From Oscillospiraceae bacterium (GTDB lineage: Bacteria > Bacillota > Clostridia > Oscillospirales > Oscillospiraceae), in contig WRLE01000008.1 of NCBI GenBank assembly GCA_009777775.1, forward strand, positions 1-64,000: a stretch of DNA of 64,000 bases, in the 5' to 3' direction. How positions within the stretch are numbered: the stretch's first letter is position 1; every line of letters starts with the position of its first letter. Under the pieces are notes generated by a model, which saw only the letters and a program-made list of their open reading frames with translations, searched no databases and had not been told where the DNA came from. The position numbers and the translations under genes were made by a program. Positions 17,554 to 26,095 of the stretch are shown piece after piece.

Positions 17554-18654
17554 TTAACTGAACATTTTTCTGCTTTCTTCATAGAGGGTTTGTGTATAGA
17601 TTGGTAGGAAGCCACCGCTAGCATTAAAGCGTTTGGTTTCCATCAGAGGACCATATTTTGCAACGAATCTCTTAGCAGCGGCAACTGCATCTTCTTCAGA
17701 TGTTTGAGCAGTAATTGGGATATCAGGAGATAAGGGGAAAATCAGCTTGTCGCCATATTGCTCAAATAGCATAAATGTGTCATTCATTGGCTGTGGACTC
17801 CATGATTGAACACCAGCTGCGATATACGCCGGCACGAGCATTTCGTTTTTACCACATGAGTGCATATCAAAGACCATACCCAAATCCTTAACAGCTTGGG
17901 TAATGCGGCTGAGGGATGGAACAATCATTTCCATAACTGTATCAAGGGAGAAGAAGGGAGCGCGTTGGCTGCCCCAGTCATCATGGAGGGTGAATATTGT
18001 GATATTGTATGCTCTCTTATAATGTCTCGCCATGTCTATGTACATATCAGCAAGACGGTCATACAAAGCAAGTACAGCATCTTTTTGATCATCATCGATC
18101 ATAGCCATCGCTGCGCCCTCGAAATCCATCAGAGCGATGAGCCTCTCGAAAAGACCTGTTTGTATCCATGAGTTCAATGCCCTTGTTTCTGGCTCTACTA
18201 TGGATTTGTTTTCTTCGATGGAGGTGTCCCAATCCCAGGAATCCACATCTGGGAACTGGACTACTTTTTCCCAATCATTGGCATCAAGCAAAGTGGGGTT
18301 ACCTGGAACAACGATGGAGCCAGTTGCTTGGGGGATATACTTCCAAAGTATTCCATGTTTGTCAACGTGCCCATCTTTTGCCAAGCTGTCAATCTCTTCA
18401 GGGGTCAATGGAGTGGCATCATAAACAGCGGCTCTGGCGATGTTATCGGCATCCAAACGGGGAGCGAAAAGTCTTCTGTCTGCTCCAAGAGGCATCCACA
18501 AAGGCATATCGTTTTTGTCATAAAAGGCATAAACATTCTCCCTGGGAGTTACCGGTGTGTCGAATCTCCTAGTGGGTGGGGCTCCTTCTCTTGCAGGCGG
18601 ATAAGTCAAATCGTTATTGACTTCTTTTGAATCATAAGGTACTCTTTCTAACAT
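17554..18654 (-). CDS. UroD-fold methyltransferase-like protein, type 2 copy B
   Basis: 366 residues from ATG 18654, with AAAGGAAAA about 9 bases upstream; the longer frame to 18726 has no ribosome binding site and would extend the protein beyond its paralogue. It carries FTLHDDWGSQRAPFFS and FDMHSCGK, matching the motifs of the gene at 16167-17264 (moderate similarity over the full length). It belongs to the methyltransferase branch of the UroD superfamily by the His-x-Cys motif. The two genes run in the same direction but each has its own terminator, so they are probably separate transcripts. Confidence 0.78.
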   Translation of the reverse strand: MLERVPYDSKEVNNDLTYPPAREGAPPTRRFDTPVTPRENVYAFYDKNDMPLWMPLGADRRLFAPRLDADNIARAAVYDATPLTPEEIDSLAKDGHVDKHGILWKYIPQATGSIVVPGNPTLLDANDWEKVVQFPDVDSWDWDTSIEENKSIVEPETRALNSWIQTGLFERLIALMDFEGAAMAMIDDDQKDAVLALYDRLADMYIDMARHYKRAYNITIFTLHDDWGSQRAPFFSLDTVMEMIVPSLSRITQAVKDLGMVFDMHSCGKNEMLVPAYIAAGVQSWSPQPMNDTFMLFEQYGDKLIFPLSPDIPITAQTSEEDAVAAAKRFVAKYGPLMETKRFNASGGFLPIYTQTLYEESRKMFS

Positions 18655-18943
18655 ATTGCGTTTTCCTTTCTTTTTCAAATCTGAAATAAGTACCTCTAAT
18701 ATACTAAGCATAAGCCAAAATGTCAATATATTGTGCTACTCATTTAGATTATTAAGCTAGTATGGCTCATTATTGCTGCTGATACTTTGATGTAGTCGCA
18801 TATTTGTTGCAATGATGTAAAAATAATACTGGTAATCCAAAAAAAGGTATGCTATAATAATAAATAAAGTACTATATATTTTAACAAAATGTACTATACG
18901 GGGTAACAAGGGGCAAGCCTCAAATGGAAAGGTAGGTTGGTTA
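18655..18943. promoter_or_regulatory. Divergent promoter region
   Basis: 289 bases between the UroD-like gene (leftwards) and the PucR-like gene (rightwards), with no gene. A TATAAT occurs within GGTATGCTATAATAAT near 18850, and TACTATA is repeated directly near 18870-18898. A shared regulatory region for the PucR-like protein and its neighbour is plausible but not shown. Confidence 0.45.
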
Positions 18944-19840
18944 ATGGGCAAGTTGGAAAGAATAAGAGTTTTAAAACGAGACTTGGAAATCAAGGAGCTT
19001 CTCGAAGCAGCAAGTCAAATATTCAGAAATCCCATTGCAATGTTCGACACAAATTACACATTGATAACATATACCGAGGTTATAACCGATGACCCTATAT
19101 GGAATGAACTCGTTACAAGAGGCTCCTTCAGCAACGAGATGCAGCAGCTTTTCGCCGATGTATATTTTACCTTTGATGTTGCAAACACTGAAAAAATAGT
19201 TGTACTTAAACACGAACAACTCAAGTACGACAGGGTAAACGCCAATATACATAATAAAAATCGGGTGAAAGTTGCAAACATCGTCATGGTAGCGTGTAAC
19301 CATGATCTTGATGCAGATGATTTAGTCGCTTTCAGTGCCCTTGCTGATAAGCTAACGGCGAAAATAAAGGATGATGAGTACTATACTCAATATGCAAAGG
19401 ATTATTTATCTGATTTGATTATAAGACTCATCGATGGCGAGCTTACCGACACAAAATTATATACACCCCATGTCAGGATTTTATACAATGGCTTTGAACC
19501 ATGGCTCTATCTCGCAATTATACAAGCGGGAGTAAATGCCAACGAAAAGCCAGACATGGAGCAAATAATGGAGCTTCTTGCTTCAAAATACAAATCATAC
19601 AAATATGCGATTTACAATGATTCCATTATTATAATCATGAGTTCAAAAAATGATACTTTTCGCAATAATAGGATGAGACGAGACACCAGCGAGCTTTTTG
19701 AACATCACGACCTATACATGGGTGTAAGCAGCAATTTTGAAAATCTATTCCAGTTGGAAAAACATTATAAAGAAGCTTTGGATACACTACAAAATGGTAT
19801 AGCTTTAAACAATAACAAACGGATTTTTTACGATCTATAA
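18944..19840 (+). CDS. PucR/CdaR-like sensory protein lacking the C-terminal HTH
   Basis: 298 residues. Residues about 10-150 resemble the N-terminal sensing domain of PucR/CdaR-type regulators (ELLEAASQIFRNPIAMFD, then NYTLITYT) and residues about 160-295 resemble the central GGDEF-like domain. Members normally continue for 60-80 residues with a helix-turn-helix ending in H-RNTL-YR. Here the frame stops after RIFYDL and the DNA that follows is a terminator hairpin, so the DNA-binding part is missing. It may be a truncated remnant or a sensor acting through a partner. Gene position, divergent from a UroD-like gene, would fit control of that pathway. Confidence 0.6.
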   Translation: MGKLERIRVLKRDLEIKELLEAASQIFRNPIAMFDTNYTLITYTEVITDDPIWNELVTRGSFSNEMQQLFADVYFTFDVANTEKIVVLKHEQLKYDRVNANIHNKNRVKVANIVMVACNHDLDADDLVAFSALADKLTAKIKDDEYYTQYAKDYLSDLIIRLIDGELTDTKLYTPHVRILYNGFEPWLYLAIIQAGVNANEKPDMEQIMELLASKYKSYKYAIYNDSIIIIMSSKNDTFRNNRMRRDTSELFEHHDLYMGVSSNFENLFQLEKHYKEALDTLQNGIALNNNKRIFYDL

Positions 19841-19869
19841 GTTCAACTACATAAAAAACTCCCATTAAC

Positions 19870-19936
19870 GACAATAAGGAAGTATCTTTATTTATCATCA
19901 CACGTATGTTTTAAAGATACTTCCTTATATATTGTC
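19870..19936. terminator. Bidirectional terminator between convergent genes
   Basis: AAGGAAGTATCTTT (19876-19889) and AAAGATACTTCCTT (19913-19926) form a 14-bp perfect stem, extended outwards by GACAAT/ATTGTC. It lies between the PucR-like gene and the malY-like gene, which point at each other. Confidence 0.75.
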
Positions 19937-20012
19937 TGTTTCATTACATATTGCAACAGATGCAGCACTACAAATACAGCAGGTTTATTGTTCCTTATTG
20001 TTACCTAAACTC

Positions 20013-21170
20013 TTAACCAAACTCTTTTTCCAACCTTTCCAGTGCCTCACGAAGGGTTGACATTGGGCAAGCTACATTCAAGCGAAAGAATCCTTTTCCT
20101 TCTTCACCAAACATTTCACCATTATTCATCCAAATTCTTGCTCCTTCTGTAAGTCGTTTTTCCAGCACTTCTTGCTCCTGCTCAACTCCACTAAAATCAA
20201 GCCACAACAAATACGTGCTTTCTGGCTCCACTAGTCGAATCATCGGTAGCTTGGACTTTAAGTATTCTCTGGTGAAACTAATGTTTTCTGCCAAGTATGT
20301 CTTCAACTGCTCTAGCCAGTCTAAGCCCTTGGTGTATGCGCTTTGTGCAGCGATTAGTCCAAGCATATTATACTGTGTGTATCCGCTCTTTTCAATTTCT
20401 GCCTTAAGGGTCTCACGATACTGTGCATTTTTAACAAAAATATTGGAAACCTGTAAGCCTGCCAAATTAAAAGTTTTACTGGGTGATGCAGTCACGATGG
20501 CATTTTCATTGAGTGTTGCAATACAATTATGCTCATGCCCTTCCCAGACAAAATCACAATGAATTTCATCAGATACAACGATAACACCATTGTTTTCACA
20601 TATATCGCTCATTATCTCCAGCTCTTCCCAAGTCCACACCCTTCCTACAGGATTATGTGGGCTGCACAAAATAAACATCCGCACATCATTTTCAGAGATT
20701 TTTCTTTCAAAATCCAAAAAGTCGATGGAATATTTCCCTTTTTCATACACCAAGGGATTGCTTACAAGCTTTCGTCCGTTTCCGGTTATAATATTGTAAA
20801 ATGGATAGTATACAGGTGTCTGCACCATTATTGCATCTTTTGAATTTGTTAAAGCTCGAATGGTTTGTGCCAATGAATACACCACTCCTGGTGCTATTAT
20901 TGTCTCCAATTGGGTAACATGATAATGAAAACGCGAATTATACCAATTTGACACAGCTTGATAGTATTCGTCTTTAGGTTCTGTATATCCAAAAACACCA
21001 TGGTATACAGCATTTTTAATGTCTTCCAGCACTTCTGGTGGAGCAGCAAAATCCATATCTGCCACCCACATGGGTATAGTATCTTCTGGCTTTCCCCTCT
21101 CCACCATAAAATCATATTTAAGCGAATTTGTACCACGTCTATCGATTACTTGATCAAAATTATATATCAT
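20013..21170 (-). CDS. MalY/PatB-type PLP-dependent C-S lyase (aminotransferase class I fold)
   Basis: 385 residues, a usual length for PatB. The N-terminus YDFMVERGKPEDTIPMWVADMDF and FCSPHNPVGRVW-like LCSPHNPVGRVWTWEEL are PatB signatures. The PLP lysine is Lys232 in ASPSKTFNLAGLQVSN, and the C-terminus has GFFRLNVACP, with the arginine that binds the substrate carboxylate. Enzymes of this group cleave cystathionine or cysteine conjugates to a thiol, pyruvate and ammonia in the cytoplasm, and some double as regulators (MalY). It is divergent from the MalT-like regulator at 21389, separated by 218 bases, which fits joint control. Confidence 0.88.
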   Translation of the reverse strand: MIYNFDQVIDRRGTNSLKYDFMVERGKPEDTIPMWVADMDFAAPPEVLEDIKNAVYHGVFGYTEPKDEYYQAVSNWYNSRFHYHVTQLETIIAPGVVYSLAQTIRALTNSKDAIMVQTPVYYPFYNIITGNGRKLVSNPLVYEKGKYSIDFLDFERKISENDVRMFILCSPHNPVGRVWTWEELEIMSDICENNGVIVVSDEIHCDFVWEGHEHNCIATLNENAIVTASPSKTFNLAGLQVSNIFVKNAQYRETLKAEIEKSGYTQYNMLGLIAAQSAYTKGLDWLEQLKTYLAENISFTREYLKSKLPMIRLVEPESTYLLWLDFSGVEQEQEVLEKRLTEGARIWMNNGEMFGEEGKGFFRLNVACPMSTLREALERLEKEFG

Positions 21171-21326
21171 GAAATCACCTCTCCAACTTGTCCGATAAAA
21201 GCTGCTTCATGGGACAACTCCCATCGGGAAAAGAGCATATGTATAATACCTTTGCTTTGTATTCATATGCATATTGTATATCCAACACATCATAATTGCA
21301 ACTTTAATGATAAAATTCAACTTAAT

Positions 21327-21344
21327 TAGTATAATTGTATACTA
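21327..21344. promoter_or_regulatory. Palindrome over the -10 element of the MalT-like gene
   Basis: TAGTATA (21327-21333) and TATACTA (21338-21344) are perfect inverted arms with a 4-base spacer. They overlap TATAAT at 21330-21335, about 55 bases before the LuxR gene start. A candidate operator in the malY/luxR divergent region. Confidence 0.45.
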
Positions 21345-21388
21345 TTAACCATAAAGTTACGATAAATTAAATGAGGAGGTGATAATAT

Positions 21389-23995
21389 ATGACAGATTGT
21401 TGTGCAGAGCCAATTGGAATCGATGCTGCCTTGCCCGCCAATTCATTTATATCAGCACAGTTTATGGAGCGTCAACGAATAGATTTATTACTGGAAAGAG
21501 CCACCAGCAGCAAACTTGTTTATTTAATAGCTGGTGCGGGTTATGGTAAAACCCTGGCTGTTCGCCATTATCTTGAAAAGCAAGAAGATGCAGTCATTAG
21601 ATGGGTTCAGCTCACCGAAGCCGACAACATTGGCTCTCGCTATTGGGACAATCTCACTCACAACGTGGCATTCGACAACCCGGATTTAGCAGAAAGATTG
21701 CGAGAGTTCGGATTTCCAGAGACCCAATCACGCTTTAAGCAATTCGCCGAAATCCTCAAAGATGCAGAACATCGCGCAATTAGAACATTTCTTGTACTCG
21801 ATGATTTCCATTTAATTCACACAGAGCAGGCTCTAAAATTTGCCGAGCGATGCGCTCATTTGCAAATTCCAGGAGCTTGCGTGATTATTATATCCAGAAA
21901 AGAACCAGAAATAAATGTAGTTTCGCTCTTTTCAAAGGGTCAAGTCAGTATTATCACCGAAGACGAGCTTCGTTTCACAGAATCTGAAATATTGGAATTT
22001 TTCAAACAACGAAGCATCGCCTTTTCTGCAAAAAACCTTCCCCAACTCCTTGAAACAACAAAGGGTTGGGCTCTAGCTATACAACTATTTTCCCTTGTAT
22101 TGGGTAGAATACCCACAAATCTAGAACTTGCCTTTGACACAATGAAGCAAAACATTTTCAAGCTCATGGAAATAGAGGCTTATGATGATTTTCCAGATGC
22201 CACTAAGAAGCTTTTGGTGAAATTATCCCTGGTGTCGAATTTACCTTTTTCCATTTTAAAAGACTTATTTCTTGAGACATCAATCTTGCATAATGCTCCC
22301 GGGCTTGCAGCTTTCGTATGGTTCGACAGCTTTACAGGAGCAGATCGGGTACATCCCTTGTATTGGGAATTTCTACAAAGCAAGCAAGATATTTTATCTA
22401 CTGATGAAAAGGGTGATGTATATAAGCAAGCTATAAGCTGGTGTGCTGAAAACAATTTTTGCCTGGACACGATGTATTATATGTCAAAAGCAGAAGATTA
22501 CGATAGCATGGTGGAACTACTCTTTTCTTATCCCTTTAAGCTCCCCCATGACACCTGTGAGTATTTTGTAGAAATAATCGAAAACATTGAAATAAATGAA
22601 AAAAACAACTTAAATCCCAGTATTTTAATGCTAAAATACTTTTTTATCCCATTGCTTTTGGTTGGCATGGGTAAATACCAAGACGCACAGAGTCGAGCAT
22701 TGGATACAATTTCCAAATGGGAAGGCAATGACTCTCAAATTGCCACTCGTATTTTATATGCAAGTTATAGTAATTTAGTATATATCGATATGTATATTTG
22801 CACTGCTAATCACATATATAATTCACCAAAATACATTGAAAAAGCAATGGAGTATTATAAAATCTCTTCACTGCCCTTCAGGGAAGCAAAAGGCGCATTT
22901 TTCGTACCTGATATTCGCTCATTGGCTTGTTCGGTGGGAGTTGGTGCGAATATGGCTGATTTTGATAGATACTTGGATGCCACTGAAAAAACAGCTGTTT
23001 TTGTAGAAAAAACCCACCATAGTATGTACTATGGCTTTGTTGATTTAGTTCAATGCGAGCTTGCTTTTTTCAGAAATGAGCCTGATGTGGCAAAAAGCTA
23101 CGCAAATATAGCCATTTCCAAAGCACGGGAAAAAAATCAATATAGCGTCGAGTCTATGACCTTACACTATCTGCTCCGCATTGCCCTACACGAAGGAGAC
23201 TACCCCCTGGCGAGAGAAGCCTTAAAGCAACTACGAGAGAGCCTAGACAACACGGATTTCTGGAATCGCCATCTTATGTACGACTTGTTTACCGGCTTTT
23301 TCCTTTGTCAAATCGGCTTGCCAAAAATGGTACCATCATGGCTAGTTATGGACGAGAAAGATGAAGCTTCCGAAGTCCGCAGTCCCAGCAGGGAGTTACT
23401 TGTTGGAGTTAAGGCACATATTACTTCTGGTAAATATAATCAAGCTCTTATAGTACTCAACAATTCGTCACCGAGAAGTCCATATGAGCAGTTTTTGCTC
23501 AGCGAGCTGGCGCTCCATTTATTGTCAGCAGTCGCACGCAGTCAAACCGGTGATGCCTCCGGTGCTGTACGAGAATTTGCCATGGCTTATTCTTTATCTC
23601 TAGATGGTGTGTTTGAAATGCCCTTTATCGAACTGGGTAAGCATATGCGCCCCCTCATTTCTGATATGGCAAAGGTTCCCAATCATGGCATACCAGACGG
23701 CTGGTTGAAATCCATTGAACGCAAGGCTTCTATCTACGCAAAAAAGGTCTCAGCTTTAGCTGCTTCATATAGAAAAGACCAAAACATGGAAGAGAGCATT
23801 TCATTGTCTCCCAGAGAACTGGAAGTCCTAGCCGACCTCTACCAAGGCTTATCCAGAGAAGAAATAGCCGACAATAGATATTTATCAGTAAACACAGTAA
23901 AAAAAATACTCCAATCAATATACCTAAAACTAGATGCCAACAACAACGTAGACGCCATCCGCATAGCCATGGAAAACAATTTAATAGAAGTATAA
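21389..23995 (+). CDS. MalT-like large ATP-binding LuxR-family regulator
   Basis: 868 residues with the full STAND/LAL layout. Walker A GAGYGKT is at residues 49-55 and a Walker B-like FLVLDDFH near 130. A winged-helix and TPR-like helical region spans about 300-780. A C-terminal LuxR helix-turn-helix from about residue 803 (LSPRELEVLADLYQGLSREE, then NTVKKILQSIYLKL) completes it. AGGAGGTGA precedes ATG 21389. Such proteins become activators when ATP and a small inducer are bound. The likely targets are local genes such as the divergent malY-like gene, but the inducer is unknown. Confidence 0.88.
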   Translation: MTDCCAEPIGIDAALPANSFISAQFMERQRIDLLLERATSSKLVYLIAGAGYGKTLAVRHYLEKQEDAVIRWVQLTEADNIGSRYWDNLTHNVAFDNPDLAERLREFGFPETQSRFKQFAEILKDAEHRAIRTFLVLDDFHLIHTEQALKFAERCAHLQIPGACVIIISRKEPEINVVSLFSKGQVSIITEDELRFTESEILEFFKQRSIAFSAKNLPQLLETTKGWALAIQLFSLVLGRIPTNLELAFDTMKQNIFKLMEIEAYDDFPDATKKLLVKLSLVSNLPFSILKDLFLETSILHNAPGLAAFVWFDSFTGADRVHPLYWEFLQSKQDILSTDEKGDVYKQAISWCAENNFCLDTMYYMSKAEDYDSMVELLFSYPFKLPHDTCEYFVEIIENIEINEKNNLNPSILMLKYFFIPLLLVGMGKYQDAQSRALDTISKWEGNDSQIATRILYASYSNLVYIDMYICTANHIYNSPKYIEKAMEYYKISSLPFREAKGAFFVPDIRSLACSVGVGANMADFDRYLDATEKTAVFVEKTHHSMYYGFVDLVQCELAFFRNEPDVAKSYANIAISKAREKNQYSVESMTLHYLLRIALHEGDYPLAREALKQLRESLDNTDFWNRHLMYDLFTGFFLCQIGLPKMVPSWLVMDEKDEASEVRSPSRELLVGVKAHITSGKYNQALIVLNNSSPRSPYEQFLLSELALHLLSAVARSQTGDASGAVREFAMAYSLSLDGVFEMPFIELGKHMRPLISDMAKVPNHGIPDGWLKSIERKASIYAKKVSALAASYRKDQNMEESISLSPRELEVLADLYQGLSREEIADNRYLSVNTVKKILQSIYLKLDANNNVDAIRIAMENNLIEV

Positions 23996-24048
23996 ATCAG
24001 CATTGGGTGTGTATCCTAGTATGCGTTACATCGATATATATACTTTTT

Positions 24049-24082
24049 AAAATCAAGCATGATATTTTGCTTGATTTTATTT
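24049..24082 (+). terminator. Intrinsic terminator of the LuxR gene
   Basis: AAAATCAAGCA (24049-24059) and TGCTTGATTTT (24068-24078) form an 11-bp stem, followed by ATTTAT. Its 3' arm overlaps the -35 hexamer of the next promoter. Confidence 0.65.
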
Positions 24083-24100
24083 ATCCAAATATGCTACAAT
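24071..24100 (+). promoter_or_regulatory. Promoter of the restriction-modification operon
   Basis: TTGATT (24071-24076) and TACAAT (24095-24100) are 18 bases apart. Transcription would start near 24107. This excludes the upstream ATG at 24099 and supports ATG 24144 as the methylase start. Confidence 0.55.
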
Positions 24101-24143
24101 GCAAAGCAAGGATGTTTTGGGATGTGAAAGGGGTTTGCATAAA

Positions 24144-26087
24144 ATGCGATTCATTGGTGGCAAAACACAATTGCTAGGTAATATCGAGGCAGTAATAAAC
24201 GAAAATGCATCTGGTCATGAACGCATTTTCTGCGATATATTCTCGGGTACAGGAAGTGTCGCTAAATATTTTAAGCCAAAATACGAGATTCATTCAAATG
24301 ACTTTCTACATTTTTCATATGTGATACAAAAAGCAACGGTGGAAAATAACCATAAACCAGCATATCTTAAGTTATCCGAAATAGGTATAACAGACCCACT
24401 TAGATACTTAGAAGAAGCTGATGTGAGTGCAAATGAGTGTAGCAGTTTTTTTATAACTGACAACTATGCCCCAAACGAAAACAGTAATAGGATGTATATA
24501 ACAAAATCCAATGCAATGAGAATAGATTATATACGCAGCACAATCGAAGCGTGGTACATTTCTGAGCTTATCAATGAAGTTGAGTATTATCATTTACTAG
24601 CTTCACTCATAGAAGGTGTTCCATATGTATCGAACATTGCAGGTACATATGGAGCATACTTAAAACAATGGGATAAGCGCGCATATAAAACTTTTGAAAT
24701 GGCACGGCTTGAAGTTTTCGACAATGGACATAATAACAAAAGTTACAATAGCGATGCGAACAAACTAATTCGCGAAATCGAAGGAGACATACTTTATATT
24801 GACCCACCATACAATTCAAGACAATATGCACCGAATTATCATCTGCTGGAAACAATATCAAGATATGACAATCCAGAAATACGCGGTGTTACTGGTATGC
24901 GTCCCTATGATGATATTAAGTCAGCATATAGTGTTAAGTCAGAGGTGACGGAGGTGTATGAAGATCTCATCGCGAATGCGAATTTTTCAAATATCATCAT
25001 GAGTTATAGCACTGAGGGAATAATGTCATCAGAACAAATCGAAACAATCCTTAAACGATATGGCGACGATGCTAGCTATAGACAGTACAATATACCCTAT
25101 CGAAAATACAAAAGCAAAGTAACAAACGAGACTAAAACATTATATGAGTATATATTTTATATTAATAAAGACATACCAAAGACTCAAGTTTATCCGATAT
25201 TGTCTGTTGCTGAAAAAAACATCAAATACCCTATCCAAAGGACAAAATATTTAAAAAGTCCACTTAATTACATAGGTGGGAAATATAAGATACTTCCACA
25301 AATACTCTCAATATTTCCAGACAAAATTGACACATTCGTTGATCTTTTCGCTGGCGGTTGCAATGTTGGTATAAATGTAAATGCAAAAAAAATAATTTGC
25401 AACGATTTAAATAGTAAAATAATCGAAATGTATAATGCTTTTCTCCAAATCGATACGGAAGAAATACTAAATCACATAGAAAACAGAATAGCTGAATACT
25501 CTTTGTCCAAAGATAACGAAGATGGCTTCAGGAAATTTCGCAATCATTATAATGATTCAAAAAATCCTCTCGACTTATATACACTTACATGCTTTTCATT
25601 TAATTATCAATTCCGTTTTAATAATAACTTAGAATATAACAATCCCTTTGGTCGAAATCGTAGCCAGTTTTCCGAAAACATGAAAAACAACCTGCTTACT
25701 TTCTTGGCGCGGATTAAAGAGATTGATATCGTTTTTTCGGCACTTGATTTTATTGAGATTGATTTGTCTGCTCTTGCTCAGGATGACTTGGTTTATTGTG
25801 ACCCACCATATTTAATAACAACTGGAAGTTATAACGACGGTAACCGCGGGTTTAAAGACTGGAAAGAAACCCAGGAAATCGCTTTATATGAAATGCTGGA
25901 AAAACTAGATACACAGAGCGTTAAGTTTGCTTTATCAAATGTTTTAACACACAAAGGAAATGAAAATAAAATACTCAATGAATGGTGTAAAAAGTATACA
26001 GTCCACCATATCGAGAACAGCTACACAAATGCGAGCTATAACGCAAAAAGGGGGGAAAGCGAAGAGGTTCTCATAACGAACTTTTAA
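24144..26087 (+). CDS. Two-domain type IIS adenine DNA methyltransferase (M.FokI-like)
   Basis: 647 residues, the length I recall for M.FokI. Two complete D12-class N6-adenine methyltransferase domains are fused. Domain 1 begins MRFIGGKTQLL and has the AdoMet motif FSGTG (33-37) and catalytic DPPY at 220-223. Domain 2 begins SPLNYIGGKYKILPQI near 375 and has FAGG (402-405) and DPPY at 553-556. Two domains are needed because GGATG is asymmetric and each strand needs its own methylase. Start at ATG 24144 with AAAGGGG about 11 bases upstream; the promoter rules out ATG 24099. The endonuclease gene follows 8 bases after the stop. The DNA is AT-rich (37 percent in one line counted), which fits transfer. 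Confidence 0.92.
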   Translation: MRFIGGKTQLLGNIEAVINENASGHERIFCDIFSGTGSVAKYFKPKYEIHSNDFLHFSYVIQKATVENNHKPAYLKLSEIGITDPLRYLEEADVSANECSSFFITDNYAPNENSNRMYITKSNAMRIDYIRSTIEAWYISELINEVEYYHLLASLIEGVPYVSNIAGTYGAYLKQWDKRAYKTFEMARLEVFDNGHNNKSYNSDANKLIREIEGDILYIDPPYNSRQYAPNYHLLETISRYDNPEIRGVTGMRPYDDIKSAYSVKSEVTEVYEDLIANANFSNIIMSYSTEGIMSSEQIETILKRYGDDASYRQYNIPYRKYKSKVTNETKTLYEYIFYINKDIPKTQVYPILSVAEKNIKYPIQRTKYLKSPLNYIGGKYKILPQILSIFPDKIDTFVDLFAGGCNVGINVNAKKIICNDLNSKIIEMYNAFLQIDTEEILNHIENRIAEYSLSKDNEDGFRKFRNHYNDSKNPLDLYTLTCFSFNYQFRFNNNLEYNNPFGRNRSQFSENMKNNLLTFLARIKEIDIVFSALDFIEIDLSALAQDDLVYCDPPYLITTGSYNDGNRGFKDWKETQEIALYEMLEKLDTQSVKFALSNVLTHKGNENKILNEWCKKYTVHHIENSYTNASYNAKRGESEEVLITNF

Positions 26088-26095
26088 GCACTACA

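Noticed and set aside
8350..18654. UroD-fold genes as hemE (heme biosynthesis)
   Set aside because: Five copies, a His-x-Cys zinc motif and the absence of other heme genes nearby fit the methyltransferase branch better than uroporphyrinogen decarboxylase.
18655..18726. Longer N-terminus for the UroD-like gene at 17554-18654
   Set aside because: The extension has no ribosome binding site, is hydrophobic and basic in a way unlike the paralogue, and the shorter form aligns end to end with its neighbour.
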